From Trissonchulus latispiculum (Eukaryota; Nematoda; Enoplea; Enoplida; Ironidae), in the NCBI GenBank assembly GCA_030248195.1, contig JASAND010015750.1:1-64000 (forward strand): a DNA stretch of 64,000 nucleotides. The letters run 5' to 3'. This document shows positions 23,592 to 36,140 of this stretch, piece after piece. Position numbers and translations under genes: made by a program. Below the pieces are notes generated by a model. The model had not been told where the DNA came from, ran no database searches, and worked only from the letters and a program-made list of their open reading frames with translations. Positions within the stretch are counted from its first letter, which is position 1. Each line of letters starts with the position of its first letter.

Positions 23592-23880
23592 AAAATCGTG
23601 TAAATGATTAAATTTACACGATTTTGTAACGTTTTCTGGAAACTTTACATGATTTTCAAACGATTAGTTTTTATGGCACTGTTTGGGCTAACACTGTTTA
23701 TCTTCCACGCAAAAACCTTTGCGTTAACTTTGCTATACCTGTATGGATATATGCTGAACTAAAGCTACTGTGCTGCAGCAACAGCTGAGCATTTTAGCAG
23801 GGATATAAAAACTGTAAACACAGAAGTTCAAAGCATCCGCTTACATGATTTTTACACGAATAAAATCGTGTAAATAATTC
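23592..23880. repeat. Paired hairpins with ACACGATTT arms
   Basis: The perfect 14-bp stem AAAATCGTGTAAAT with 6-nt loop (23592-23625) and a 9-bp stem TTTACACGA (23851-23874) share the same core. They bracket about 225 bp, possibly a small palindromic element. Confidence 0.5.
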
Positions 23881-25668
23881 GTGTACACGGTAAATTTTGC
23901 CAAGATTTTTGACACGATTCCTTAGTTCTAAGTCATTGCGTACACGGTGCATTTGATGTTAAATGAGCCAAAGTTATTAGCCTTAAATGTGATTTTCCAT
24001 AACAACAGTAAGGCTTCGTTAGAGCTTCAGTATTAACACTCAGTTTGCTGGTATTAAAATAAGTTTTATTACCAGCCAGACAATGGCATACACTTAAGAA
24101 CTTTTAAAAGAAACTGAAAGCTTCTTTCAGAATACAAACTTTCTAGTCTGAAGACTTCAACAGTGTTCCAAGATTACATCAAGAGCAATTGTTTTCTCTG
24201 AAAACTTTGAATGGTCGCAAATTATACAAAGCATTATGGCAGGCATTCATGTATAGACTATTAGACTTGAGCCATACCTCACATTGTTCAAAATGGGTAA
24301 ATCAAGTGAGACTCAAATGTTGAAAGCGTCACAAACTGTTAGTTGGCAAAAACTGCGACGATAAGTAAGAAAAGTTTAGATCACATGCGCCAAGTATGTA
24401 GCAATAGCATGTACGTACGTAGCTTTTGTAAGACATGACTGCATCATACTCTCCAACATGTGAATGTGCACTGCATTGGAGGGGACAATTATAATAAGCT
24501 GCTGTTGTTGGTAACGGTGTTGTTGCTGCTGTTGTTGCTTTTCTGGATTGGATCTCGTCTTGAACTTTGACCAATCACTTTAAAATTTTGTAAGGGCGCA
24601 TAGTGACGAATTCCAAAATTTATGCTGATTATCTCGATTCAGCTCTCGTTAGCTCAGAATAAGCTTACATCTTGGTGCTGATTCGGTTATTTGCAGCAAA
24701 CTTTGAAAGACTGTAATTTGCTCAATTCTTGGAATTCAACGATAATTTTTACATCATTTTACAGCTTAGAATGTGCTTGTTACAGCTAGGTAGGGCATAC
24801 CTGTCTCATTTCAACTCTTTGACTTGAACGTGCGATAGCAAGAAAACAATTTTTGAACATGGATTTCTCGAAATGTAGGAAAGCTAAAGAAAAGCGACCA
24901 GTTTAGGCTTCAAAGGAAACGTCTTCCCGAGGGCTATTTTTTCTTAGATAGGTAAGCTCAAGATTTTGTGAAAAATGTACATTTTGTCTGATTTTCGTCA
25001 AAATTTTCAAGTTTGGATGTTTATTTCTCTCGAACAGAAAGACAAAACGCGAAGCTGTGGAAAACAGCCCTCGGCAATTGTACCAAAAATGCGTGTCTAA
25101 AGCCGTTTTCTAATTGGTTGCATAAGTTGAGATAAATCCGTGTTCAAAACAATTTGGTTACGATTTTAAAAATTTCACGTTTATGTAGCTGTGCGTAGGC
25201 ACAGATGCCGCAGAGAGCTCTCCGCTGGGCATAACATGTGCTTTGGGACTACAAATATAATCAATACTTGACCGACGGATCAGCGCTGTTGAAACTGTCG
25301 AAATCTTTCAATATTTGACTTTTCGAAAAATGGCAAGTTTTGGACGTCGAAAATAAATTTTCGCTGTTATCTCTTAAACCGTAAGAAGTCGAAGAATACT
25401 CTCAAGAGCAAAGTTGTAGGTCTTGGTGAGACAATTCGAATGATTATAAGTTCGTCCGTGTGGAGTACATACAGTGCAGCAAGTTATGGCGGATTAAAGC
25501 AAATTTCTCCAAAACTCAAATTTTCACGCCTCGCCTTTTCTAAAATCTTTTCTAGGCTAAATGAAGTAATTTTGGCAAACTTGAATGAATTTTAACGACA
25601 ATTGCGGTTTTAAAGCCCAAAAATACACGAACCCGAACCAGCACCTTAAGCTTACAACTGTAACCTAT

Positions 25669-28427
25669 TGTGGAAATTTCCAAATTTCTATATGACGGAA
25701 AAGTTTAGGACTTCGGAATGAATATGCAAATTAGATGACATTTTCGTAATATGTAAATTAGTTTAACCGATATTTAAAGGGCGAAATTTTCATCATTTTC
25801 GGTCACCCTTTTTATTGAGTTCCATCTTCAAAATGATCCCACCAGGACAAGAGCAGGATTAAAGGTTGGTCTAGGGAAAATTATTTGAAATAAACTAGTC
25901 ATTTGTGCATTCTGGTTCTTAAACTCACTTAGGGATCTTAAATTCACACGCTCTGTATGAGCCTGCTCAGTTTAAAGTTAGATCGAAACTTTTATTTTAC
26001 AAAACTGGCGACCGTGTACATTGAGCAGATTTTGAGATCCCAATTTCAAAATTTAGGACTGAGTTGGACCAACCTCTAGTCTTGCACTCCTGTATGGATC
26101 CTTGGTTTGACCAGTTGACCCATGGTCAAACCAATCAAATTGTTTCAGACTTAATTTTCAAAGCCACCTTTCTTATTTAAAAGAGGGGCTTAACCCTCGT
26201 TGCTTACAATTTTGTCATTTTCAGCCTCCAAAATTTTGCACCATTCAAAATTATTTCCACTTTGCACTTGTCGTTTTTAGCTTTTCAGATTACTGTGACC
26301 ATGGTTGAAGTTCAGGATATATATTTGGGTGAGGTAGTTTTGTCCACTTAAGTTTTTTCATTTTGAAGGATTTGCTGGAATTCAGAAGGTGGTTTGCGAG
26401 GAGAACCACTTGCCGTATTTTAAATTTAATATTCGAGTATTTCACTTTAAAGAGGTTGACTGCTTTCCCGTAGTTGCAGGGATCATAGACTGTGGGAAAA
26501 TGTTTCCTTCAAGTTTGTTGCTAGTGTATACCGTCTCTGCTACATGCAGTTTGCTTTTGTTCTTTCTTTGTGTGTTATAGTGCTATCCCTCCCATCCCCA
26601 AGGAGCTGGTGTGCCGTTCCCGATTTGGCTGGCTGGCTGCGAAGATGGTCACGGTGTGCTCTGCTCATCGAAGGTTCGGGTGGGCATCTATCTGATCTGA
26701 TTGTCGGACGTTCTTGGTTGGACGGTTTTGGGTTGATCGGTTTGATTTTTCTGGCGCAGACCTGTCTAACGGAGGTTATGGATCTGGTCTGTTGGCGGAG
26801 GTTGAGGGCCTACTTGGCGGGTAGCGGTCAACCTTTGTTCAGGCTGGCAGAGGCTCAGGTTCTGCTTCCGTTAGCGATTTGGTGGAGGTTCTAATATATC
26901 CTCTGGATGTCGGAGGTTCTGGGTGTAATTTTGGGCCTAAGGGTAGGACTTCTGCTTGGCTAGTGGAGGCTCCGGCCTCCTTGTGGCTGGAGGAGGTTCA
27001 GATGCTGGTCTGGTTAGCGTCAGTTCCGGATGTGTTCGGGCTGTGGTTTCTGGGACGGTTAGCGGCGGATGCGGATGTGGTATGTGCGGCGGGGGTTTCG
27101 GTTCAGATTTGACTGTCCTCCTGAAGGCTATAGTCAGCCCGGGTGGCTGTAGCCCAACGGCGAGCGGTCAACGGAACGGAATCTTGGTTGTTGTGGGTTT
27201 AGTGACCAATGTTTCCACTCTTGGTTCGGCGCCCATTTTGCTGTCAGGATCCGCGGGCTTGGGGGGACTGTCATCCGTGGGGGATCGGGGGTGGACTCTG
27301 GTCCTTCCGTGGAACCGGTTCCCTTGGCTGCGGCGGGTTTGACGACCGATCAGGGTGCGTCGCCTCTACCCTCTCCCGGCATTGCTGAAGATCTGATTGT
27401 TTTTGACAGACAAATTCTTGGTGCATTATTTGACTGTTTTGTAATGTCCTGCGGCACACCAGTTCCTCCCTGTCCATCTCCCCATTAAATTTGTTCACTG
27501 TATGCCAGTATAATTTCTGTTTTGTTATATACTGTATATTACTGCGATACTGTCTACTTTATTGTGTCGATATTTTTCAAACTTTCACTTGTGGTTTCGT
27601 TGTTGTCATTTTCAATACTAGTTCAAGGTTCGGGAAAGTTTTTTTTGTCGGAGGTTCCGGAATATTTGTTCCGAGGTTCAGAATATATTTGGTAAAAACT
27701 TTCAGAATAGCCCCTCTTTTGTGAGGGTGTCTCTCCTTGTGGTCCCTCTTTCCTTCTCTGTATATATGTTGTTCCGTATTTTGTCTGTCCCGGAGGTTCC
27801 GGTGTATTTTTACACGTGTCCGCTAAGCCAGTAGTGTGTTGTCGGCTTCGGGCAGGGGAGTCCGCGTGTGCGAGATGCTGTTTTACGTTTTTGTTCGTTT
27901 ACTAAAATTTGTTTTATTATGTACTAGTAGCTAGGTTAGCTAGGTTAACTATAATTTTATTCTACTGACTGCTTGGACCACGGCGAGGGCGCGTGCTTTC
28001 AAAGGAGGGGGTATTTTGTGGAAATTTCCAAATTTCTATATGACGGAAAAGTTTAGGACTTCGGAATGAATATGCAAATTAGATGACATTTTCGTAATAT
28101 GTAAATTAGTTTAACCGATATTTAAAGGGCGAAATTTTCATCATTTTCGGTCACCCTTTTTATTGAATTCCATCTTCAAAATGATCCCACCAGGACAAGA
28201 GCAGGATTAAAGGTTGGTCTAGGGATAAGGGGGGGGGAGACCTTTTACACGGTCGCTTTTGCTTTAGTGCTCTGTTGATTTTCTTTTTCATTGCTCGTAA
28301 TATAAATTATTTGAAATAAACTAGTCATTTGTGCATTCTGGTTCTTAAACTCACTTAGGGATCTTAAATTCACACGCTCTGTATGAGCCTGCTCAGTTTA
28401 AAGTTAGATCGAAACTTTTATTTTACA
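25669..28427 (+). mobile_element. Short non-autonomous LTR retrotransposon, 2.76 kb
   Basis: LTR copies at 25669-26001 and 28017-28427, both TGTGGAAATTTCC...TTTTACA, flanked by the 4-bp duplication CTAT (25665-25668 and 28428-28431). A primer-binding-site-like TGGCGACCGTG begins at 26006, and a polypurine tract AAAGGAGGGGG ends just before the right LTR. The left LTR lacks about 78 bp present in the right one (28225-28305). No gag or pol domain in the internal 2 kb, so it must depend on another element. The same TGGCGACC site starts elements 1 and 2 of this window. Confidence 0.85.
26620..27330 (+). other. Internal GGAGGTTCNGG-rich region of the short LTR element
   Basis: GT-rich, with many degenerate GGAGGTTC(T/C)GG motifs, more again at 27650-27800. 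One frame (26956-27342) reads as Gly/Ser-rich protein but lacks any domain. I regard it as non-coding or a decayed cargo. Confidence 0.4.
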
Positions 28428-28520
28428 CTATTAAGCTTTATACTGAACTAAGAAAAAGCCGAATCGGAAAACAGATTTCTGATTCGTGCGCAGAGTCTCA
28501 GATATAACCCTATATGCAAG

Positions 28521-29934
28521 TTTTATTCAATGATAGAAGGATTCATGTTGCAGTACTCGTATGTGAGTACATAGATCTTTCATGAAGCTACCCCTGATGC
28601 ATTAGCAGCTTTTATAAGGGAATATCGCCGGGGAGGTTGCCTGCCGGCTTCACAATTAACAGCCGTCAATTCACTGGACCTATCTTTACAACTTCGATTC
28701 GTATCCCATCCGGGGTTGCCAGATGGGAGACTTCGGCAGGTTTAGACTCGATGTCCACAGTTCCGCTTTATCAGTTTATATATGCAGTGTCTGCAAGATA
28801 TCATAGATGTGAACCACGAAAAGAGCGAAGCAAACGATAACCCTTATATGTAAAATACGCTTTGGTTTGCTGACAGCTGTCATTTAAAGCAGATTTTAAT
28901 TTTTAGATTTTTAGATTTAACAATTTTAATGGTCTGTTTAACATTATAAGAATGGCTCACTTAGAGCTAATTTATTAAGACAACATTCCCTGTAATGGAA
29001 TTTGCTATTTCAAAAAATTATTGTCTTCTCGCTTTTTTCACAAAAGGCAACCCTTTAACTTGAGTATGACCGTTAGTTTTTTCATTATTATTTGTTTCTT
29101 GCCGTTGTTGTCCCTCCTAGATCTCGAGATTGGAAAGGGTTACAGGTGATCGTGATATGTACCTCGTTTTGACTTGGCGATTTGCACAATGTTGGCGACC
29201 CGTTACGACTCATTGTGACTGTACTCGATAGTCCCCGATATTCGATAGTACTCGATTGTCGGCAACCCATTCATGCAAATGAATTTGTAATAAGTATGTG
29301 ATAATTTGAGTGCTTTTTTGGCAATAAATGTTTTCAAGTTTTCAAATGACTTTAACTTTAATTGGATGCGAGCTAGACGCAACATTATATATTTGGGGGA
29401 TTCACTTTTAGAAAAGTAAGAACTATCATGTTTTCAGTACTAATTTTACCGTATTTTCCAAAAATTTCTTAGTTTTCTGGGGGCTCCAACCATCAACCTG
29501 ACCACCATGTGTTTTCCACTCTGGCATTGAATGCCAATTTGCATGGTAAAGGGTCAGAATTTTTGAGTTGTTATTGTATTGTATTATTTGTCATTCCAAA
29601 TGTTGTTTAACGTGTGAAATGTAGTAAAGTGGACACTGAAAACTACAATCTACAAACTACAAATATGTACAATGAGTGGAATATTTGAAAATGTAGGAAC
29701 AAGAATATATCAAACTGCAAGTAGTTTCTATTTACATACCATTGTTGGCAAAAGCTGGCAAAAGGATATTTGCTTAACGAAAACATGATCCGCCAAAATA
29801 ATTACTTGGACACAACGATCAGTAAGTAACTTTGCATTAACTTTCGCTCTGCAGCAAATAATCACCAAGCGTACCATAGGCTATGTAGGTATGTTAATCA
29901 CTTGAAGGAATTAAATGAAGAAAAATAAGATTTT
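28521..29934. other. Intergenic, nothing firm
   Basis: No gene supported. The open frame at 28637-28840 has no recognisable domain. The receptor-like gene ends at 29935 on the opposite strand. Confidence 0.35.
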
Positions 29935-30865
29935 TCACAAAAAAAGAGAAGAGTCTAGTTGTTTGCTAGACGTATGTTTGGCAAGTATGTTTGCCACTGA
30001 CGTTGTTTTATAAAGCTTGTTATAGCAAACTTCTCCAAGCACAATGATTGATCCCATAAAATATCCACATAGAGTCAACTTCACATTTGACCATAAGCGG
30101 GCCAAACCAAGGGGTTCGGGAGCTGTAACAGAAACTAAATTTTTGGGATCAGGTATGAGATACTTGCTTAGAAGATAGTCCACATGACCAAATCGCCGAA
30201 TATCCAACAGAATCCGGTTAACACAGTTTTTAAACTCTATGCTATGTCTCGGAATTATTGCATGATAATCACCCCTTGGTCTGAGCAAACCAGTATCTTT
30301 GAAGGTGGTCACATCATATTTTACAGTTGCATAGTCAACGTAGTAACTTTCAATCAAGGTGAAAACGTGTGTGTTCCACTTTATCAGTTCTAATCGCTTG
30401 TTTCCGTTTTCCTCCACTTGCACAGGATGTCTATCTAGCGCTCTTCGGTGCTGATTATACAGAGGATTACCCAATAATATTTCCTCCGTGTAAGCATTGT
30501 CAACATTGGGTATTAGCCAAGTAAATCCACCTTCCAACACTTTCCACAAATCATCGTAGTTGGTCCAAGGAAGTAATTCACGTTTTGTGATTACATGAGT
30601 GTTGTAAGCCGCTGATACGTAGATGCCTAGGAATAAGGACAGAAACCTTTTTAAAAATGTTCCGTGTGAGGCAAGATATTTTGATAAGACTTTCAATAAA
30701 AAGTAACCAAAAATATTGCAACCAAAATGCGCCAGGATAGAACCGACCACAAATTCAGCACTTGAATAGGCTTGGACTGCCAAAAAGAATTTACAACATA
30801 ATGGAGGTCAATCCCAGCGACAGCTACTGTAAAATCCACAGCTAGACTGCGGTTGAAAGTATATA
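29935..30865 (-). CDS. Ionotropic glutamate receptor-like protein, C-terminal part
   Basis: Membrane protein of the ionotropic receptor superfamily, ligand-binding lobe S2 plus channel segments. Minus-strand frame 30783-29935 (282 codons): hydrophobic segment about residues 10-34; FLSLFLGIYVSAAYNTHV (48-64), matching the M3 SYTANLAAFLT region; NYDDLWKVLEGGF (75-87), as in the S2 lobe after M3; GLLRPRGDY (165-173); and a final membrane helix VKLTLCGYFMGSIIVLGE (234-251), as M4. Just upstream, in another frame, an exon beginning after TTATTTCCACAG (first base 30865) contains NRSLAVDFTVAVAG, resembling the end of lobe S1. The frames change around the T run near 30784-30788, so either a small intron, a sequencing error or a frameshift mutation lies there. 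No pore loop can be assigned with certainty and N-terminal exons are missing. Divergent members of this kind are common in nematodes. Confidence 0.65.
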
Positions 30866-30868
30866 CTG

Positions 30869-32990
30869 TGGAAATAAGGTAATGATATATCAATGCGACC
30901 ATCCAATATATCTTTAATAATACCAGTTGATTTTCCAGTGACAGGAGAGAATATTCCAACTTCTCCATCATTTGGATTTATAAATCTGAAACTTTGGAGA
31001 CAGTATTGAAAAGTTTATATTGCATTTTAAACAACTACAGGTGCAGTTACCCGGATAATTAGCGAGCAATGCCAATACCTAGCTATAGCAACCCAGAGCG
31101 GGTGCCAATGCAGGGCCCGCTACATGCCTCACTGCCTTCAGAGTGGTATCGGCGACCCACAGGCCCGACACAACTACCAACTACAACACAAAATACCAAA
31201 AAATATTAGTTTCACTCATTTCTAATATAAATTGTTGTAAAGTTTGGGAAAGGTTGCATTATTTTTTGGGACAAAGGCAGAAAATGTTTAATTTTTTTAA
31301 ATTTTGTGCTTTTAAATACTAAAAGCATAAATTCTAGCTGCACAAATTGCAAATGCTAGTTTTCGAGCTTTTCTTTTCTCTTCCAACTCTAATTAAAACA
31401 AGTAATTTTCTCAAGTAATTTAAAGTGCTTGTTGATTTAAGCTGAATGAATAGCAAAGCAATCCCTGCTAACAACACCCAGGTTGTTAAAGAAAACGTTC
31501 GAAAGTTACTGCAGGGCTGCTTGGACTATGCGTGTTTTGTGCTTCAGAAAGCACATTTAGTCTTCGAAACTAGTGGTAAATTTCTAACGTTTTATGAAAT
31601 TACCTTGAATTCGTCAAAACATTTCCTATAGGCGGTACGGTTGCTTGCAATCTCAACATTACACAGTGCCAACGTTGCGCTATCTCAACTCCCGCTCATT
31701 CAACACCCACTATTTCAATTGCGCTGTCTCAACGTTGCGCCATCTCAATTGCTCTATCTCAACGTTGCACTATCCTGGGAGTTTTTGGTCTCCATGTAAG
31801 CCTCTTAACAAACCACTTGTGAAAATAACAAAACAATTTTACTCAATTACAGAAAATTATGGCTGCTTTAGGTAATTTCTTCCAAGCAACACCGCAAATC
31901 TTGACTGACACATTCAGCCAAGACAACGATAAAAACGGAACAATTAGAAATTTGTACCCGGTGTTTAGCCCTAATTGAATCTAAGCATTCAGTTTTGGGG
32001 CAAAGTCAGTCGAATAGTGAAGTGAACTACGCGCACAGTGCGATGGAATGCCGCCATCATGGGATGGATGTGTACAATATTCGACGAAATTTACTTCGTT
32101 GGCATCACTTTTGTTTCAGAAGGTACAATCTAGAAAAAACCACATCTGAAGTAGAAATCTCGTCGGTGACCGAAAACAGCTGCAAACTTTTCATTCAGAA
32201 AATTTAATAAACCGTCGTAATTGCTTTTTCTGAGTTCAAGTTGGTCAGGATCGTCCATTGCTCCGATATCGCACACCACGGTAATTCACCTGTAATCTAG
32301 GATTCTAACCTAATAGTCAAGTACACGGCAGTATTTTACTAATTCTCATAGAGTCAAACTTCACAATAGTAATAACAGTTTCTAGTTTTTCTAATCTCAA
32401 TGTTCCCCTACGCACGCATTGCACAATATCGCATTAGGGGTAGCTTGAAAGTTTAATTAGTTAACATAATCGGCAGCTTACTGTATATCCATTTTGGCAA
32501 TCTCCACAAAAAGAAGCATAATCTCCGCAACCCAGCCGCAGGAATCACGACAACGCCGAGTCAGTCTACCTTGAAAGATTCATTTATTAGTATCGCTCAG
32601 AAATGGGATTCCTCCGACCTTCAAGACTGTTCTATTTATCATAGTTAACTGGCACATATTATGGTATCAGTGCATTTGATTTCTGATTTCAATATAAAAT
32701 TGATGAAATTGACAATCATCAATTCATGGAATACTAGATAATCATTAGTCAATCTTATTACCAAAAACTCTTAATAGATTCTAAACCACGTTGGTATTTT
32801 CAAGCAGGAAAGTTTGCCTGAATTAAATTTGACACCACCTGATACCATATTGACTGCATTCTTGTCTGAAGACGAGAAAACAGGTCTTTGTTTGTTCATA
32901 ATTGTGATGGAAGTTAAAGTGAAGCATTGCTTGCAAAAAGTTCCCTAGTGCACAGTTGCACTATAGATAAGAAGAGTAATTCACTATGTA
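30869..32990. other. Intergenic with weak coding-like stretches
   Basis: Contains a repeat array at 31660-31790 (listed separately) and three plus-strand protein-like frames: 31446-31574 (ends at a possible donor before GTAAAT), 31865-31977 (MAALGNFFQATPQILTDTFS then 18 more residues, after an ATTACAG acceptor) and 31995-32207. Frames do not join by simple splicing and no family is recognised. Confidence 0.3.
31660..31790. repeat. Degenerate tandem repeat, CAACGTTGCGC units
   Basis: Several irregular copies of TATCTCAACGTTGCGC with ATCTCAATTGC variants over 130 bp. Confidence 0.6.
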
Positions 32991-33027
32991 AGGGAAGCAG
33001 GAATAGGATAGATTGATAAGCCTGTTC

Positions 33028-33237
33028 TTGGTACCAAGAAGAAACCGAGGACAAGCCAGAACGGGAGGTGTCAAGCACCCTTGTACCCACGAAACCGTAA
33101 AATAGGAGAGAGAAGGGAAGAGGAAGGTTGAGCTTTTCACTCACCATTGAAAGTAAAGAATTGGCCCAGCCGGGATCAGAAGAACCACGGCCCTTCTGAT
33201 CCCGGCACAGACGTGCTAACCACTGCACCACAGGGCC
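33028..33237 (-). mobile_element. tRNA-derived SINE, copy 1
   Basis: On the minus strand the head reads GGCCCTGTGGTGCAGTGGTT then AGCACG, a tRNA-like 5' half with A box. The body contains AACCGTGGTTCTTC-type and GCTGGGCC stretches and a tail CGGTTTCTTCTTGG. Copy 2 at 33322-33522 shares all of this. Flanked by an inverted repeat of about 36 bp (32991-33026 and 33255-33291), not by a direct duplication. Confidence 0.7.
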
Positions 33238-33321
33238 ATCAGCTGAACTCCCATAACAGGCTTATCAATCTTTCCTATGCCTGCTTCCCTTCATCGCGCC
33301 ACATGTAGCGTCTACCAGGGC

Positions 33322-33522
33322 TGGTGGACCAAGAAGAAACCGAGGACAAGCCCGGCGTCAGGCACCCTTGTACCCCCGAAAAGAGGACCTAGGAGAGAGA
33401 AGGGAAGAGGGAGGTTCAGCTTTTCATCCACCATTGGAAATAAAAAATTGGTCCAGCCGGGCTACAAACCACGGCCCTTCTGATCCCGGAACAAAACGTG
33501 CTAACCACTGCACCACAGGACC
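33322..33522 (-). mobile_element. tRNA-derived SINE, copy 2
   Basis: Same family and orientation as copy 1, head GGTCCTGTGGTGCAGTGGTT at 33522. It is separated from copy 1 by about 85 bp. Point differences and small indels distinguish the two. Confidence 0.7.
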
Positions 33523-33685
33523 ATATATGTATTCGCACACTTGCACTGAGATTATGAGGGGTCTTGTCTCGATTACCCCCCAACACGCAAAACTCTTGAA
33601 ACTTGACCAATTGAGCTAAAATTTGGTGTGGGTATGTTTTCGACCACGCTGAGTTTAAATATGGTAAAAGTTTTCGATTTCGTGG

Positions 33686-34063
33686 TGTTGAGAATCAACT
33701 AAAAACAAGTGTTGCAACTTATCTTAAAAACAAATACTAAAATTGACGGTTGCTGTTTGTGTACAGTCTAGTCTTGTTAGCTATTGCGATCAGCATATAT
33801 CTGATCTACTTTGTCAGTTCAGTTGTGGTTCGAGTTGTGTTACGAGTTGGTTGGTTTTCTTTGTAAATTTATCCACATTAAATTCGTTGTTACGCCACAA
33901 CGTCTTCTAGTTGGTTACTCCCTGGAGATTGGACGGTACTGCAGTAATAAGGTAACTTTGTAGAATTAGGAAAATTATCAGAATAGGCCCGGTCTAGGAA
34001 CCTGTAGTCGCTCCGCCTCTAGATTTCTACCCAGGTCCAGGCAGCTGAGGTAGGGATTTAACA
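33686..34063 (+). repeat. 5' LTR of element 1
   Basis: 378 bp, TGTTGAGAATC...GGATTTAACA. Reading it against the 3' LTR I count six substitutions and one 3-bp indel, about 98.4% identity, so the insertion is young. Confidence 0.92.
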
Positions 34064-36140
34064 TATGGCGACCGTGCACAGTTTGACTCTGTCTGGTTGA
34101 CCATCACTTTTCGACGAAAATTTTGAATTATCAAAATTTCGAAATTTCCTACGATTTTGATATTTTTAATTTTTCTTGTGTATTTGTAATTTAGATAATT
34201 AGTTTTGAGTAGTTTTTCGTAGTTTTTATTGAGTTTATTTCATTCTTTGAATTTTCCAAATTATTGAGATGATTAAGCTAGTTCATAGCTACCCTGATTC
34301 TGCCTTGGAAACTGTGGTCGGGGGAACTCCGAAAATTTTGGGGACGGACTTCCACCCTCCGGAAATCCATTGGGGAGGCTTTGGGGACACTCTACGAATT
34401 TGTTGAGCCGTTTTTGGCGAAATTTTAGCCACCCCCCCTCCCCCCCTGGGCTCCGGACTTCACATCAGAATTTGGGGGAGATTTGAGTTGAGAGGTGAAG
34501 GGTTCACTTTTTGGTGAACACGACACCATCCAAAATTTAGGGTAGGTAATTTAATAATTTAAATTAATTATATTTTAAGCAGCAACGCCTACCTGGTTGA
34601 CTCCCAGGGCTGCTATAAAAGCCATAATTTAATTATAGGTTTAGGTTTTTAAATTGTGAATTTCAGGTTCCCCCCCCCCCGTTCAAATTTTTTTAAATTT
34701 TCAGTTAAATTGTCTTAATATAGGCCCCCCTACGCGGTATTAACGCGCTAGTTTGATATTTTTAGTTTAGGGATATTTTTGGTCCACCCCTAAGAACCCC
34801 ATTTTCAAATTTTTTTTGAGTCCAAAAACTTAGAAATTTTTGGACCCCCCTTCTGAAATTTTCTATACTGCTCAGAAATGAATTCTCCGTGTTTTTCTGT
34901 ACCCCCCACCAGTAGGAATTTTCAAAATTTAAATCGACAGAATTTTTTCTAGGACCCCCATTTTGATTTTGAACTGTCGATTACGTATGTAAAAATCGAA
35001 TTTTCGAAGGGCTAGATTTTTCTGTAAAAGCTTTTTGGAATCCGATTTTTGGTCATTTTAGCACTATTAGGTCGTAAACAAGCTGTGATAAACGTGCCCC
35101 CTATCAAAATTTCGATTTCTGTTCAAAAAAGATAAAAATCAATTTTCACCTAAAAGCGCCAATCTGGACCCAAAAATCGACGAAAAATTTACTTTTTGGC
35201 CGATTTTTCTAGTTTCAAGGGCTAACAACGATTGGATAACATCAACGCCATCATGCTAGACCTATAATTCGAAGAATTTCCGGAAAATGACCAATTTTCC
35301 AAAACCCCCCCCTTGTCAAAATTTTTTTGAGATTCGAAGATAGCCATTTTTTGAGCTAATTTTTGGAATTTGGTATTTGGACCCCCCTATAGGTTTCAGT
35401 AGGCGCTCCACTCGTTCCTGAGCATAAAAATACCAGATTTTGTCCAAAATTGTGGAAAATTTTTTATTTTGGCACCGATTTTTCGATTTTTCACATTTTT
35501 AGTCGCGGTGCCCCCCTAGTGATTATTTCATTTTGAGTGTTTTTGTTGGTTTTGAGCATCTCAACGACTAAAACTATGGTCGTAGAACGTACCCTAACTG
35601 CAGATTCCGAGGATTCCTAGATTTTTTGTGTTTTTGACCCAAATCGACCGATTTTTCAATTTTTGGTCTTTGACCCCATTATAGTTGATTTTTACTTTTC
35701 AACGATTAGACTAATTTTGTCCAAATCTACGGTTAAATCCACGAACGTAGAGCGTAACCACGCTAGAATTACTACTTTTGCTTGGATTTTTTCTAGTTTC
35801 GCCAGAATTTCAGATTTTTTCTAGTTTCGCCAAAATTTCAGATTTTTTCCTTTTTTGGTCGACGTGCCCCCCTTGTGTGTTTTTTCTAATAACTCCCAAT
35901 TTCCGTATTTTTTCTTGGAACGACGGTAACACGAGCCGTAGAATCGTCTGTTGAGTCTTTTACCACGATTCCACCATATTTCCAGTGATTTTTTCCTAGA
36001 TTTGACATTTTTTGTGACCCAACAGTTGACTTTTCATTATTTCATCTATTGAGCAGATTTTTGAAGTTTTTGTTTTGGAATACCATCTACGACCTCAACT
36101 AAAGGAGTAGATAAATTGCTCGAGTCTTTTCTGACATTTT
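34064..36140 (+). other. Leader of element 1
   Basis: Primer-binding site TGGCGACCGTGCAC (34066-34079), then 2 kb of T-rich, C-run-rich untranslated sequence. Several near-repeats of GATTTTTTCTAGTTTCGCCA near 35790-35850. No coding frame. Confidence 0.7.

Larger units (their letters stand above)
24620..28520. repeat. Older foldback repeat split by an LTR element
   Basis: CTCGTTAGCTCAGAATAAGC at 24646 pairs, imperfectly inverted, with TAAGCTTTATACTGAACTAA after 28431. Both resemble the palindromic repeats at 13.4 and 47.1 kb. The LTR element at 25669-28427 is inserted next to its right arm, at CTAT. Confidence 0.5.

Noticed and set aside
26544..27342. Gly/Ser-rich frames as a protein gene
   Set aside because: They follow degenerate GGAGGTTC repeats, and overlapping frames look equally open.
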